Shown here: in pieces, positions 11,935 to 23,683 of the stretch
How positions within the stretch are numbered: the first letter of the stretch is position 1
How the letters are laid out: each line of letters opens with the position of its first letter
Source of the DNA: Cytidiella melzeri
Lineage: Eukaryota > Basidiomycota > Agaricomycetes > Polyporales > Irpicaceae
Assembly: GCA_022592445.1 (NCBI GenBank)
Contig: JABYQR010000194.1
Coordinates: 1 to 64,000, forward strand
Length of the DNA: 64,000 nt
Reading direction: 5' to 3'
Notes under the pieces: generated by a model
Databases searched by the model: none
Seen by the model: only the letters and a program-made list of their open reading frames with translations
What the model was told of the DNA's origin: nothing
Position numbers and translations under genes: made by a program

Positions 11935-14385
11935 ATGTTGTACAAGCCTTCACTGGCGTCTCTGAGCTTTGTGTTGCATGGATTCGCTTCTCTTGCACAC
12001 TGTCAAACATCAAGTGCACCCGTCGTTAACTTGGGCTACGCCATCTATGCAGGGACGTTTGATGAGACAAGCAACGTCACCAACTTTCTGGGTATGCGAT
12101 ATGCGGCACCTCCCGTCGGTATGTCGTGTTCACTCCAGGGTAGCTCGAGATACCTCTATTCACCACTAGCATGCAGGCAAACTTCGCTTCCAAGCCCCCG
12201 CGCCGCCCTTGGATGAACTATCGTTGGGGGTTCAAAGGGCCGATACAGTATCAATTGGTTGCCCACAAGCACCCACGGGAGCCAACATGTCTACTCCTTT
12301 CAGGAACGACAATTCTGACAACTTGCCTCAGCGACGGCAGACTGTGGAGCCTGAAGACTGTTTGTTCCTCAAGTGAGTATTGAATTCTGTCAGCTGCTCT
12401 ATGTTAGGAATCCCTGATGAAGAGTGTCGGGATGTTAGCGTCTTCATATCTGGGCCGCTCAACCCGACTGCGAAGATGCCTGTGATCGTATGGATTCATG
12501 GTGGCGGGTACGTGGTGTGCTAGATACGGGCGTTTTCATTGATTGAGCATCGAGAAAATCCTCGTCAGATACGTCTTAGGCAACACGCAAGGTGAGAGTG
12601 GTGACACTCTGATCAGCGAGGCGGGCGGGGGCATTATCGTTGTCAACATGGATTACCGCCTGGGAGTATTCGGTGCGTCGGGCATGACCTTTAGCACCGC
12701 CTTGCCGCCATGTCGTCGCTGACGTTCCTTCATCAGGATTTCTGCCAGGATCGCAGGTGAAAGAAAAGGGAGCATTGAATGCAGGGCTACGTATGTTCGT
12801 TTTGGTGGCCAAGCCGGCAGATTAGCTAAGGTTCTTCGTCATTTGTAGTTGACCAACAAGCCGCGTTGCATTGGGTCCAAGACAATGTTTGTACCGACTC
12901 TTCGTTCGACATGGCATCGTTGGTCTGACCCAAACAAATTGGCATAGATCCATATGTTTGGGGGCGACGCTAGTGAAGTCACCATCTGGGGCGAATCCGC
13001 AGGTGAGATACTTCTCGTTCCAAGCTGATCTGGCGTTGACCTCAACCTACAATAGGTGCCGGTTCAGTCGTTCAGCATATGGTTGCACATGGAGGCAACA
13101 CCCAACCTCCACTTTTCAAAGGCGCCATCACAAGCTCCACGTTTTTACCATCACAATACAAGTTCAATGACCCCATATCTGAAGTAAGCTGAGCTGATCG
13201 ATTAATGTCTGGCACTCATCGTACACCCTTGCCAGCAAATCTACTCTGATTTCGTTCAGCTCGCTGGGTACGCTCCTCGATCACAGCATATGCTAGTCAT
13301 TGCTCACACTCAGAGCAGGTGCTCCGGCGTTACCGACACATTTGATTGCTTGGTCAACACTGACGAAGGAACGCTTCAAAATGCAAATATTGCAATCAAC
13401 CTCTCCGGCTTCTATGGGACTTATGCGGTTGTGCCAGTCGTAGATGGCGAATTCATTCAAGACTCACCGTCGAAGCAAATTACGAGTGGGATTTTGAATG
13501 GGGTGAGTCTCCAGTGCTTTGCAACTGCTTCTCTACTATCAACGCCTTATGGCGCCCCGTAGGAGCGGCTCCTCATGGTCACGAACACATTTGAAGGGAC
13601 CCTCTTCGTCGACGCCAACTTCTCAGCTGAGATGACGGTCGCAGAATATGTCACTCAGCTCTTCCCGGACTTCAACGAGAACGAAGTGAATGATGCCGTG
13701 GCGCAATACTCGAACGTCAGTTCGTTGGACACCACTATTGACAAAACAATCGCCATTATGGGAGAATGTCCGTTCACAATCCTGTGTCGAGTTCAATTTT
13801 CTCACTCCGCTGTTTTTACTAGCGATCTTCATCTGTCCCACTTATCTTCTTCTTCAGTCTTTCAAGGGCCCCGCGTTCAAGGTGATCATCAAAAGCGATT
13901 CATTCAGCGCTCAAATGATCTGACCGTCGTGCAGGCAGAATTCGCTATCCCTCCAGGAGTTCACGGACTTGACTTGGAGTTTTACTATGTGAACGGCTCG
14001 TGAGCAAATCCAATCTCTCTTGCTGTCCTTAATGCTGAGGGATATTCGCTGTCACGCCTACTAGTGCGCCGACTTATCCTAATCCCCAGTTCCACGCCTC
14101 TTTTGCGGGCGCGTTCATGGGCTTTGGAAAGTTTGGAGACCCGAACGTTCATCCGGTCCCTCAAATCATAACGCCAGAATGGAAGCTGTATGAGCACCGG
14201 AACACTGAAATGCTCTTCAACCGAACGGAGGACTTCAAGCCTGATATCAGGGCAATTACAACTGACCCTGCCCTCTTGAAGCGCTGCGAGTAGGTGTTTG
14301 TTTTGTGATGCATGAATGATAGACTGTGTTTGATATTCACATTGCTAGATTCTGGAGAAGTGTGGCGGGATCAGCCGCGCAGTGA
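11935..14385 (+). CDS. Secreted type-B carboxylesterase/lipase (alpha/beta hydrolase)
   Basis: A hydrolase of carboxylic or lipid esters, secreted (signal peptide MLYKPSLASLSFVLHGFASLAHC). I resolved the chain of short introns and all phases join. Motifs in order are NFLGMRYAAPPVG, PEDCLFLN then VFISGPL, MPVIVWIHGGGY (oxyanion hole), IVVNMDYRLGVFG, the nucleophile elbow TIWGESAGAGSV near 12985-13070, TNTFEGTLFVD (acidic residue region), SIFICPTYLL, and PPGVHGLDLEFYY (catalytic His). The last intron, GTAGGT at about 14290 to TTGCTAG at 14348, adds FWRSVAGSAAQ and TGA at 14385. Without it translation would end at TAG near 14292. An intron splits the GESAG elbow codon. The sequence looks intact. 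Substrate range (sterol ester, feruloyl or lipid ester) cannot be told. Confidence 0.9.
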
Positions 14386-14678
14386 TGTCTCATACTATTG
14401 TGTATTTGGTTGGTTAACTTTGAGGAGTCAGGCCCAACATCGAATCTTGCCAGTTACGATGTTATCACTAGGATCTTGTTCGATGTCTGACAACGAATAC
14501 ACCGTCATGTTATGATGTTCCTCGAGCTCAGGCCACTGCGTATTTAGCGACCTTGATGAATATAATGACCTTGAAGTGTTTAACCCAAAACTGAAGAGAG
14601 AACGAGCGCCTCGATGGAAGCTGGCCTCGAGCTCTTCGACTCGAATGTCGCCCTTCGAAACTCACCCCCCGTGAGGAC

Positions 14679-14698
14679 TAGTCTCGTTCCCAGACGTT
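14679..14698 (+). repeat. Left terminal inverted repeat of the MITE
   Basis: Twenty bases, perfect reverse complement of 14949-14968. Confidence 0.85.
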
Positions 14699-14948
14699 CG
14701 AACGGGAGACAGTCGCTATCGCTCCTGCCAGAAACGGAAATCCTTCCTGATTGGGACGAAGTTGGGTGTAAAAGTGTGATCGAGCAAAATGTCATTCGAG
14801 TGAGTGTTCGAACCACGAATCATGGTCTTTCACGAAAAACGGTTTCGCATCAAACAGTGTCCAAAAATGGAAAGATTTCTATTTTAGGTACGAGCGTCAG
14901 CGAGTCGTCTTTTGTCTCGTCCCCGAGCGTAGCGAGGTCGTGTCCCAT

Positions 14949-14968
14949 AACGTCTGGGAACGAGACTA
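14949..14968 (-). repeat. Right terminal inverted repeat of the MITE
   Basis: Twenty bases, perfect reverse complement of 14679-14698, directly followed by the right copy of the target duplication. Confidence 0.85.
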
Positions 14969-14976
14969 GTGAGGAC

Positions 14977-14985
14977 TATATAAAC
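14977..14985 (+). promoter_or_regulatory. TATA box of the DUF2235 gene, abutting the MITE
   Basis: TATATAAAC begins at the base after the right target duplication and is 56 bp upstream of the ATG at 15033. The MITE therefore replaces all sequence immediately upstream of the core promoter. Confidence 0.6.
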
Positions 14986-15032
14986 CCTCAACGTCGCCCA
15001 CAATCACAAGCAGCGCATTCCCCCACTACAAC

Positions 15033-17480
15033 ATGTCTCTGCCTCGCGCTCGCACTCGTGGCACTCCCTCTCGGATCCCAGTCGCGTTGTACCCGTCACT
15101 GTCCGCAAGTCTGTCATACGCGGGATCAATCACCTCTGCTACGAGCCACGAGCGAGTGGACCAAGAGGCGAGTTTTGAAGGTCCAAGGACCCCTCCGCCG
15201 AGGGTATCGAGTCCCCGTTCTGCGACTCAGAGCCACGCCCAGCAGCAGTCGGGCTTGCGTTCGTTACCGTCGTGTATCCCTGCACATGCGAACCTGAGTT
15301 CAGATCCTCACGCTTCCTCACCTCCGAGGACGCTTGTACTTTGTTTCGACGGGACGGGCGACCAGTTTGACACAGACGTGAGTAGACTCGCACTTCGGCT
15401 CAGGCGCGTCGCTGAGTGCTCGCTCGTCTCGTAGAATTCCAACGTGGTGCAGTTCTTCTCTATGTTGAAGAAAGACGACAGGAGGCAGCAGATGGTTTAC
15501 TATCAGGTGCGCATATTGTCCTCTCTAACAATAACTACACTCCTGTGTATGTTCTGGACCTGAAGAGCCTTCAATGATGTGTGTAGGCTGGAATCGGGAC
15601 GTACACCACCCAGCGATTCGCAATACCGTCTATGGGAAAGGTGTCCAAGATCCTGGATGAGATGATCGCGTGGAACTTGGACGCGCATGTCAAGGGTGAG
15701 TCTGAGTCTCTGGTATGTATGGAATGAATACTCGTGCTAAAGATTGAAGACATCCACCAGACGGGTACGAGTTTATCATGCAGAACTGTAAGTGGTTGCA
15801 TGCGCTCTGATGACTTAGAGACTTACCCACTGCAGACGAGGCTGGCGACAAGATTTGCATCTTCGGGTTCTCACGAGGCGCATACACAGCTCGTGCTCTT
15901 GCAGGAATGATCCACAAGGTTTGTCACCTCATCAACCTCTCATTTGCACAAGCTCACTCTTGTTCCTACGCCTATATGAAGGTCGGTCTGTTACCGGCAT
16001 GTAATCACAGGCAAGTCCCCTTCGCATACAAAATGTACATCAACAACTCCCGTCTCGGATGGTCGCAGTCGACAGCGTTCAAGAAGGCATTCTCTATGGA
16101 TGTTGATGTGGAGTTTATTGGGGTCTGGGACACTGTGAGCTCCGTCGGGTTTGTTGGAAAACGACTGCCGTTCACGGCGAGCAATACGTGCGTCAAATAC
16201 TTCCGGCACGCCGTCAGCTTGGATGAGAGGAGGTCAAAGTTTCGAGCGAACAAATGGAACTGGCCGAGCGAGAGGGAGAAGGGTCTCGGAGTGCAAGCGG
16301 GGGAGATGCCCAAGGCGGGCGTGGATGTGCAAAGTTCGCTGACCGTCAAGCAGATTAGGCATGAAGGGATGGTAAAAGAAGACAAGAAAGGGGACAGAAG
16401 CAAGAAGCATAGAAAGAAAGTGAAGGGGAAGAGCGGTCCTGACCATTCCCCTGACCAGGACATGATGGAACAAACATTCTCGAAGCTGGATGCAAAGTCT
16501 GATCAAGAGACGGATGTACTGGAGGTTTGGTTTGTGGGGTGCCACTGTGGTACGTAGTTCCTCATTCTGCGGAATGACCACATTTAACATCCCCAGACGT
16601 GGGCGGCGGCTCTGTGCCGAACGACACACGACACAATCTTGCTCGTATACCGCTACGATGGATGATCCGCCAATGTTTCCTCGCCAACACTGGGATCAGG
16701 TTTTACGCTGAGCTTTTGCGGAGCATAGGGATAGAGCCTGCTTCTCTGTACCCTGTTGTGAAGACACGGCCTCCGCCGATCTACGCAACACCTTCCGTGT
16801 CTGATCAGGAAGAATCGAAGGAAAAGAAAACCTGGCGGATGGAGACACTCAAGTTTTCGCCATTCGTCAAGTCATCTATATCTACACAGTCAGATGTCGG
16901 TGGTAACAAGCTCAACAAACGAACTCCTAGTGAGAAGAGGACTACAAAGAAGGCCCGCCTGGCAGCTAGTGTCTTGCCCAGCTCGACCTCGGACTCTCTC
17001 GGGATTGATACTTCTGGGTCTAATGTTCAGGTGGTGGTCGACCAATCGGCGAGGGTGTTGACCGAAGAGGAGGAAGACTTGGAGGACGCGCTTTCTCCGG
17101 TGTACGATCAGCTTCAGCGGAAGAAGGCATGGTGGGTCTTGGAAATGTTGCCGGTGAGGCATCGGGTGCAGAAGGAGGATGATAGTTGGGGACACGAGCT
17201 CACGTGCGTAGCTTTGCCCTCCTTTCATTCTTATTCTCTGCCATATGTCCAGACATGCTAATTTGACCATAACTGTTCGTCTTCGATGCGCTGCCTGATT
17301 GTTAGGATGAACCTGGGTAAAGGACGCGAAATCATAAAGCACAGCAAGCACGACGTGTACGTCCACCGGAGCGTCAAGATCCGGATGGAGGCACATGCCA
17401 GCCAGGTCGCTGGTGCGCAAGGAAGGAAGTATGCTCCGAAGGCGAAGTTTGGTGGTGTGGAGCCGACGTGGGTGGATTGA
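15033..17480 (+). CDS. DUF2235-domain alpha/beta hydrolase-like protein
   Basis: After a low-complexity Ser/Pro-rich leader of about 100 residues comes the DUF2235 signature. LVLCFDGTGDQFDTD joins over an intron to NSNVVQFFSMLKK, then AGIGTYTT, then ICIFGFSRGAYTARALAG near 15860-15905 (nucleophile elbow GFSRG), then VEFIGVWDTVSSVGF and CHCDVGGGSVPND. An insertion of about 80 residues, rich in Lys/Arg (KKHRKKVKGK), sits before the VWFVGCH segment. The C-terminal part includes KAWWVLEMLPVRHR and ends at TAG, 17480. Some bacterial DUF2235 proteins are type VI secretion phospholipases; the fungal ones are uncharacterised. A lipase/esterase role is inference. Short introns interrupt the domain. 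Confidence 0.87.
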
Positions 17481-18271
17481 CTCGACTCGCTGTCGACCTC
17501 GCGCAGTTTTCTGTACTTCAACGATTTGATCCCGACGAGGCCGGACGCTCTCGACGACGATATCTGTTTCTTATCCGGCTCTGGGCTCTGACTGTCTGTC
17601 TTGTCTTATTCCAATGGACGCTTGCGGCAAGACTGTTCTGGCGGCTGTGTTCATCTGTAACTGTGCCTTCTTCCTTTGGACCGACTGTGGACGCTCTCAA
17701 GAACCAAAAGTCAAGCTTCAAGAATCTACTACCTCGGCAACTCTCCAAGATTCAACGTGGCTTTCTACATACTATAACTCATGACCAGGTCTCAATCGGT
17801 GGTAGAAAGTACGCGAGGGCGGCTTCGGCTTGTAAAGTGACCATGTGCATGTAATGACGGTTTTTCACAATGAGGTCAGCCATACTGTTTACAGTTACTG
17901 TGTCATAATTTCAAATTTCATGTCTTGTGGTTGTGTCCTGCCATCGCTTGCATCGTGGCGCATGCTATACAGTATCGAAAACGATTTGGGAGAATGGGCC
18001 CCGCCATTGTACCATGTTGGGTGTGAGTCGGAACTGCGAGCGACCGTGAGCCTCAAATTATCTGAAGGCTAGCTATTGTTCTGTTTAATCGTTCAGTAGA
18101 TATGACTACCTAATACAACCAGTTGTCGACGAGTAGAACGAGAGAGCTGTGAATACGACCAGCGCAAAAAAAAAAAAACAAGATCGACTTCCGAGTGGTA
18201 TGAAGAAGAAAGAAAGCTTTAACTGTTGTACAATCGTATCCCCCGAAAAGCTCAAGTGGCTAGCTCAACAA
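17481..18271. other. Intergenic region between convergent genes
   Basis: The DUF2235 gene (plus) and the gene ending at 18272 (minus) converge here. A 12-13-nt A run lies near 18166. I see no gene or repeat family. Confidence 0.6.
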
Positions 18272-18976
18272 CTAAAAACCGCCCAAACATCCCTCGTCGA
18301 GTATCGACGACGCAAAGCGTATTGAGGGACGTTTGGTGGGCCGTCGGACGAGCATCGGTCGTCCCCTGTCCTCTGGCACGCCGCCCTTCACGTTCTCTTC
18401 CCTCAAAAAGCGACTCGGACGAGAAGACGGATCTGCGATGGAGACAGCAGCAGCAGCGATCTTCGTGTCCGGGGGCGTCGTGACGGCCTCTTCATAATCA
18501 GAGTCGTCGTCGTCGTCATCTTCGGCAGAGTCGTACTCGTCTGAATTGGACATGTCCCGGACGAGCATGGGCGGGGAGAGTGGAGAATGGTCGACGACGT
18601 CGACGGCAGGCTCGAGCTCGCATGCCTCGTACGCCCGAGGATGGAAGTAGCTGCCTTTGATGTGTTCGCTGTTGTCGGTTTGTCGACTCCGACCGCGACC
18701 GCGCTCTACCTCGAAATCGAGGGGCGGAGAGTGAAAGTGGTCGCCTCTTTCGGGGAGGGCGCAGTAGTTCGGGGAGACGATGATCGGCTTGCGGTCATAT
18801 GTCTGTGGAGAGTGGACAGGGTGTGTGGAGGCGACCATGGATGGCGTCGGGGGGAAGTGTACATGTGGTGAAAGGATTCTCGCGCACGTCGCGAACGGGA
18901 GCGGCTGCGAAGCTTGATTCGTCTGTTTGGTAGACGAGGTCACTCTTTTGAGGATGGGGCGAGGGTGCGGAGACAT
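18272..18976 (-). CDS. Hypothetical protein with acidic stretch
   Basis: A single uninterrupted exon of 234 codons. The N-terminal third has a Pro-rich segment, ILSPHVHFPPTPSM, then YDRKPIIVSPNYCALPERGD, which looks like a conserved block. The middle has SNSDEYDSAEDDDDDDSDYEE. The C-terminal part has SSRPSRFLREEN and RRPTKRPSIRFASSILDEGC. No enzyme motif is visible. The composition suggests a soluble, largely disordered nuclear or cytosolic protein. I recall similar proteins in other mushroom genomes but know no function. Confidence 0.7.
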   Translation of the reverse strand: MSPHPRPILKRVTSSTKQTNQASQPLPFATCARILSPHVHFPPTPSMVASTHPVHSPQTYDRKPIIVSPNYCALPERGDHFHSPPLDFEVERGRGRSRQTDNSEHIKGSYFHPRAYEACELEPAVDVVDHSPLSPPMLVRDMSNSDEYDSAEDDDDDDSDYEEAVTTPPDTKIAAAAVSIADPSSRPSRFLREENVKGGVPEDRGRPMLVRRPTKRPSIRFASSILDEGCLGGF

Positions 18977-19946
18977 GGTGGGTGGTCGACGTTCGTCTTT
19001 CGGGAGAACAACGGTAGACTTTCGATGGGCTGATTAGCGTGAAAGGTACTGTGTAGAAGAAGGACGAATGGACGACGGGGTCTGTCGAGAGGGGGCGACT
19101 CGGACAAGGAAAACTGAGCAGTTTGCTGGCGAGAGCCCTGCAAAAACCATCAACCCCTTGTCTGCACTTATAAAGGAAGCAAAACATACGAGTGTCTGCG
19201 CTAATGAGCTCATGCGCCACTTTTCACAGCTATGTATCATGGTGTCCGCGACTTTTGATCCTGTGGGTCCCGCTCGTGTTCAGACGCGAGTAAAACTTCT
19301 CAATTCACTCAAGGAGAGAGCTCCTCCACACGTGTTGGTGTCCGTTGCCACTATAACATTCGCGGCACTATGCACGACATTGGACTGCGAATGAGGGTCA
19401 AAAGCGAGGGAATCGGAGCCACTAAGAACCACCATCGATCTCACCAACGACTGCGCCTTGCTGATTATGGGGAGTCTGCTGTGCTGTGGGCCCGCTTGCT
19501 TGAGAACACTTCCGGACTAGCGTTCCGGCAGGGAGACTTAAAACACAACACTCGTTACCCCACAATGCCGGCGGAAGCTCGCGGATCGGCCCAAGCAGGC
19601 TGTTCTTGGAGATGACCTGCAAATTGAGATCAGAACACTGCACGCGAAAACACGCACCTTGCCAGTAGGTGGTGATGTCAAAGGATCTGAATCTCACGCT
19701 TAACTATTAGCGTCATCGATTTCTTCGAAGACCGGCGAGGAAAAGCTTTCCAAATGCAATAGAGGGCTGTTATCGATGCATGTTATATGTTGTATATGAC
19801 AGTAATGAGGATAGCGTGGTTGTGCATAATAAAGGCGAATGATGATAGTGATCCCGATGTCAGACTGTCTGTGGAGATGGCGAACGTAGTGGAGACGATG
19901 AATGAGGAAAACACGCGACGGGGACGTAATAATGAGGTCGTGCATC
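18977..19946. other. Intergenic region
   Basis: The upstream region of the hypothetical gene (left) meets the 3' side of the DUF726 gene (right). Open frames here are short and featureless. Confidence 0.55.
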
Positions 19947-22900
19947 TCAGCTCTGCCATGGGTTTGAATTCACGTTGAAAGAATTCGACGATTTCCTTGA
20001 GCCAAATGAATCAAAACTCGGCGGGGCGATTTTCCACGGGTCGGGCGGGGTGTCTGCACTTGTTGGAGGAAAACCAAAGGTGATTGAACCGTCGGATGAG
20101 CCAAACGAAAGACCAGCAGAGTCGAGGGGCGTAAAAGGATTGTCAGGAACTCGGGGAAGACCGTACGAGCCCGTACCACTAGGATGCAGCGCGTCGTATG
20201 CCGGCCGGCTTCCATGCGAGCCGTTGGTAAACGGGGAACCCATGAACGGACTGCTGGCAAACGACGGCGTTCGGTCCGCTGCTGCGGCCCACGACAGATT
20301 GTCAGGACCGTTCAGCGAAAGGGGAGGCGGAACGCGGAAAACTTGTGAAGACGAAGGAGTGTGCTCATCGGTTGACGTCACCTCATCATCTTCGAGCTCA
20401 CGCCTCATATCATTTAGAGACATCGAGCGAGATAAAGAAGGCGACGAGTCTCCAATTGAAGAGCTGGGGCCGGCCATCTGCTCTTCGTGAAGGTCCAGAG
20501 ACGACCGAATCCGGCTAGTAGGCAAAGGCGACTCAAGTTTTGTAGGAGGAGCCGACTCTGACCGCAAAGTGGGTGGCGGGATGACGGGAGCTGTGAAACG
20601 ACTGGGAGCCGGTATCTGCAGTTCTTCAGGATTAAGGTCTGCTTTACCAATGATCTCTTGTATCGCTTTGAAGTCGAATCCAGCGTGCTTCGGTATATGG
20701 GATGCCCCCGGCAGCGTCATGTCGTCTTCAGTATCTCCTGCAGGGCTAGCGGGTTGAGGTGTGCCCGTAGTAGGTGTACTGGGAGTGGGAGTGGCCGACC
20801 GTCCTTCCCGGGGAGGAAGATCGTCATCGATCACGCTTTGCGATGACCCTTGCCGGTGATGTGAAGACGACGCGCCAGGTGGACGAGAAGTCCGAGGACT
20901 GGAGGTAGAAAATTTCTTCCGTCTTGAGAACCACCCTCGCTTCTTGGGTTCATCTTCCTCCCGCACCACGACCCTGTCACCTTCAAAGTCGGGTTGCTAA
21001 AGCCAGCGATAGATAAGAGTTAAGCATGAACTAGCATATGACAATCACGGGCACATACCACTGGCTCATCAAAGTAGTCAGCGGACACGGGAAAACCAAG
21101 TTGATCCAAGATGAGCGGCATGAACGTTCTATAGCTCATGTGCCCCGAGATCTTGTCTGTGACATCCACGTTTTCCAGCCCGGGCACATTCTCGATAGGC
21201 CGCAGCCCTGCGACGGCGTTTAGCCCACCGCTCGTCGCACGGAATAAATAGTTGAGAACCCAATCGTTCCGTGCATAACCATTCACAAAGCGTCCTGATA
21301 CGGCGGAGCGCGCTTGGAGCCATGTCTTCGTTGGAGCGGTCACTGTTGTGCCCAGGATGATAACATCCTGCACAATACCAAACGCTTTCTGCTTCGCCAA
21401 CTCAAGCAACGCATAGAAGATGACCCGAGAGCCCAACGAGAAGCCAATGAGTGTGATCGGACGGACTCCCAAATGCCGGTGGATGAGAACGTCGGCTAGC
21501 ACATTGCCAGCTGCTCTCGCACGATCCAGCGCATTTGACCAAGGGTTATCGATGAGATACCCAAGCTTCGTAAGAACTGCCAGATAGAGTTCCCGTCAGC
21601 ACTATGTGATGCGACAAGAAAAAGATAGGCATACTGATAGGCCACTGAAGGGCACTCATGAGCGCTGTCATGACGGTGGCTTGGAGGACCGTTTGACCAA
21701 TTTGGGTCAGAACTTCTCCTGTCAGGATCTTCAACGCACTACCAGTTTCTCGAATCATGTCGGGCTCCCAAAGGACGCTGAACACATCGCCCACTACGGG
21801 ATCGAGCACACTGAAGGGTAAACGCACATCGTCAAGCTCGCCGCTCATGAAGCTGAAGTGAGGAAAGGTTGTGTCAGTACAGATCAAGCGGGAAATAAAT
21901 GAAAATTACCCTGGCACAGTCAAAATACAGTTTACCCGTTTATTATTATGCAGAGGTAAGATGTCGAACACTCGAACATGCTGGGTTCGCCTGGCCATAC
22001 CTCGCGCAGCAATACCTGAGCCTGTCAACACACCTCCAGTCGTGATTACCGCTGCACCGCCGGTACCTGCGAGGAAGGCCGTGGTACCTGAGACGCCGAT
22101 GGTTGTGAAAGCAGCACCAAGGCCAGCCCCGATAACGGGCGCAAGAAGTCCTGCTGAAAGTCCAATGACAAGGCCACCACCTATAGTTGACGTAGTGAGC
22201 GAAGTGAATAGCACTTTGATGAGCATATACGCACCAAGGGTAGCTAAACCAAGCATCATATATCTCTTCTTCCTCGAGTTCTTCCTGACCTGTTCAATCG
22301 TCCCCTTTGCCTCCAAACTCTCAATCTCCTCTTGTATATCTAAAGCCTCCGTCACTCTCCTCTCAAACTTGACTACATCCAGCCACCCAAGTCCTAGCTT
22401 CAATGCTACATTCTCGAGGAGAACACGCGACCTGGCATCGTACACGCTATCTGCCACTATTATGAGGAATAGGTCGCAGAGGACTGTCCATCGAATGTCG
22501 AGGGTGACCTTCTCGTCTGCGGAGGACAGTCGCGTGCTGACTCCAGGAAGTGGAGCTGTAGAAGTCTCTTCTAACACTTTCGCTGTGGTTTGCAGCGGCT
22601 TCTTAGCTGACCCAGGTTGTAGTGACGGAGATGTTTGCTCTGCGGCTACCAGAGTTTCTTGAGAAAGAGAGAGATCTTGCGAGTTCTCGTCCGCATCCTT
22701 CAGCTCTTCCGCGTCCCGCAACTCAGACTGCTTGTGTGCCTCGGCGGGGTCGTATTCCGGGTTCGCGACAGTATGAGTGGTCATGAGCGCAGGAACGAGA
22801 TCTTTGGCTTGAATACCATGCATCGCTAGCGTGTCTATCATCTTCTGCTCTGTCATAGTCGATTCAGCCATGTCGAACCTAGAACAAGCAAGCAGGACGA

Positions 22901-23491
22901 GAAGGTACTGTGTTCACCTTCAGTTGCAAGTTCCATATGATAATACAACCGACCCATGATTTTCAAAGACCACAGCTCCATGCTCTTGACGGCTTCCTTC
23001 AGCTCTTTGATGTCCTTCTTCCCAGTGTTCATCGCTCCGAGCTGATCGACCATCTCGCGTGCAGCGAGGGCACACAAGCCGACGTACGCTATCCGCTGCG
23101 CCTCGGTCAACAAGTTCTTCGTCGCCTGCATTTGGTTCAATGGAGTCATCGCCTTATCCTCGTCGAATAGATATCGAGTACGGAGGTGGACCTCATCCGA
23201 CTCGTCTTCCTCGTTCAAGCGCAGCCTCGTGTAATCGTTCTCGTTCTGGTCGGTCTTTGCTCGCCATTCCTGCCCCTCAAAGTCGACATCGAGCAGGTTA
23301 CCTGTAGCGTTACTCGTACCCGCCGCTGACTCTTGCTTTTCAGGAGCCTTGTAGTGGTACTTCTTCTGGTCCTCCTCGTCCAGCCCGTTCGCGATATCGT
23401 CGCTCCTGACGATCGGCATGTCTTGCCATCCGTCGTCGTCATCATCAAATATGTTAGCCTCAATGGGGGCGAGCTTCACCATTGAAGACAT
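19947..23491 (-). CDS. DUF726 (TMCO4/Mil1-like) membrane-associated lipase-fold protein
   Basis: The ATG at 23491 begins a protein with the acidic segment DDDDDGWQDMPIV. The DUF726 core follows: LATEEQKMIDTLAMHG across an intron at 22850-22917, then LVPALMTTHTVANPEYDP and VTLDIRWTVLCDLFL. A Gly-rich double hydrophobic hairpin (STIGGGLVIGLSAGLLAPVI onward) comes next. The hydrolase part has ILTVPGFM, PITLIGFSLGSRVIFYAL (nucleophile elbow GFSLG near 21440) and SGHMSYRTFMPLILDQLGF. A long Ser/Pro-rich C-terminal tail (20969-19947) is disordered. Yeast Mil1 (YFL034W), a family member, binds the AP-1 clathrin adaptor, so a Golgi/endosome trafficking role is a reasonable inference. Enzyme activity is unproven in the family. 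The gene shares a 192-bp divergent promoter with SRP14. Confidence 0.85.
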
Positions 23492-23683
23492 GAGCGAAGG
23501 ATGTGCACTGCTTCACGATGATAAAACAAGTAGCACTAGGACGTGAGGTGGGGATGCATGAACGAGCTGATTCACACAGACGCCAAGGCTTTGGTCGGCT
23601 GCAGACCGATTGACGCCCCTCGATTGAGCCTGCAAAGAGTAGCCTCCTCCGCAAATGCATCTCTTACACCCTCCTCGCCGTCC
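23492..23683. promoter_or_regulatory. Divergent promoter, DUF726 gene / SRP14
   Basis: Only 192 bp separate the two start codons, so core promoters and 5' leaders of both genes must lie here. No TATA box is evident, as is usual for housekeeping genes. Confidence 0.5.

Larger units (their letters stand above)
14671..14976. mobile_element. Non-autonomous hAT-like MITE with 8-bp target duplication
   Basis: A 20-bp perfect terminal inverted repeat starts at 14679 (TAGTCTCGTTCCCAGACGTT) and ends at 14968 (its exact reverse complement at 14949-14968). Both ends are flanked by the 8-bp direct repeat GTGAGGAC (14671-14678 and 14969-14976). The 8-bp length and the nTnnnnAn pattern fit hAT target duplications. 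The repeat continues inward imperfectly (GTCGCTATCGCTC versus CTCGCTACGCTC). The 290-bp body has no coding capacity of its own. Superfamily is inferred from the duplication, not from a transposase. Confidence 0.8.
14386..15032. other. Intergenic region holding a MITE and a promoter
   Basis: It contains the 290-bp inverted-repeat element at 14679-14968 with its target duplication, then the TATA box of the DUF2235 gene. The first about 290 bp show nothing recognisable. An open frame crossing the element into the next gene is probably accidental. Confidence 0.7.

Noticed and set aside
14614..15297. A 227-codon open frame crossing the MITE into the DUF2235 gene
   Set aside because: It runs through the transposon and is out of frame with the DUF2235 protein start at 15033; no family resemblance.
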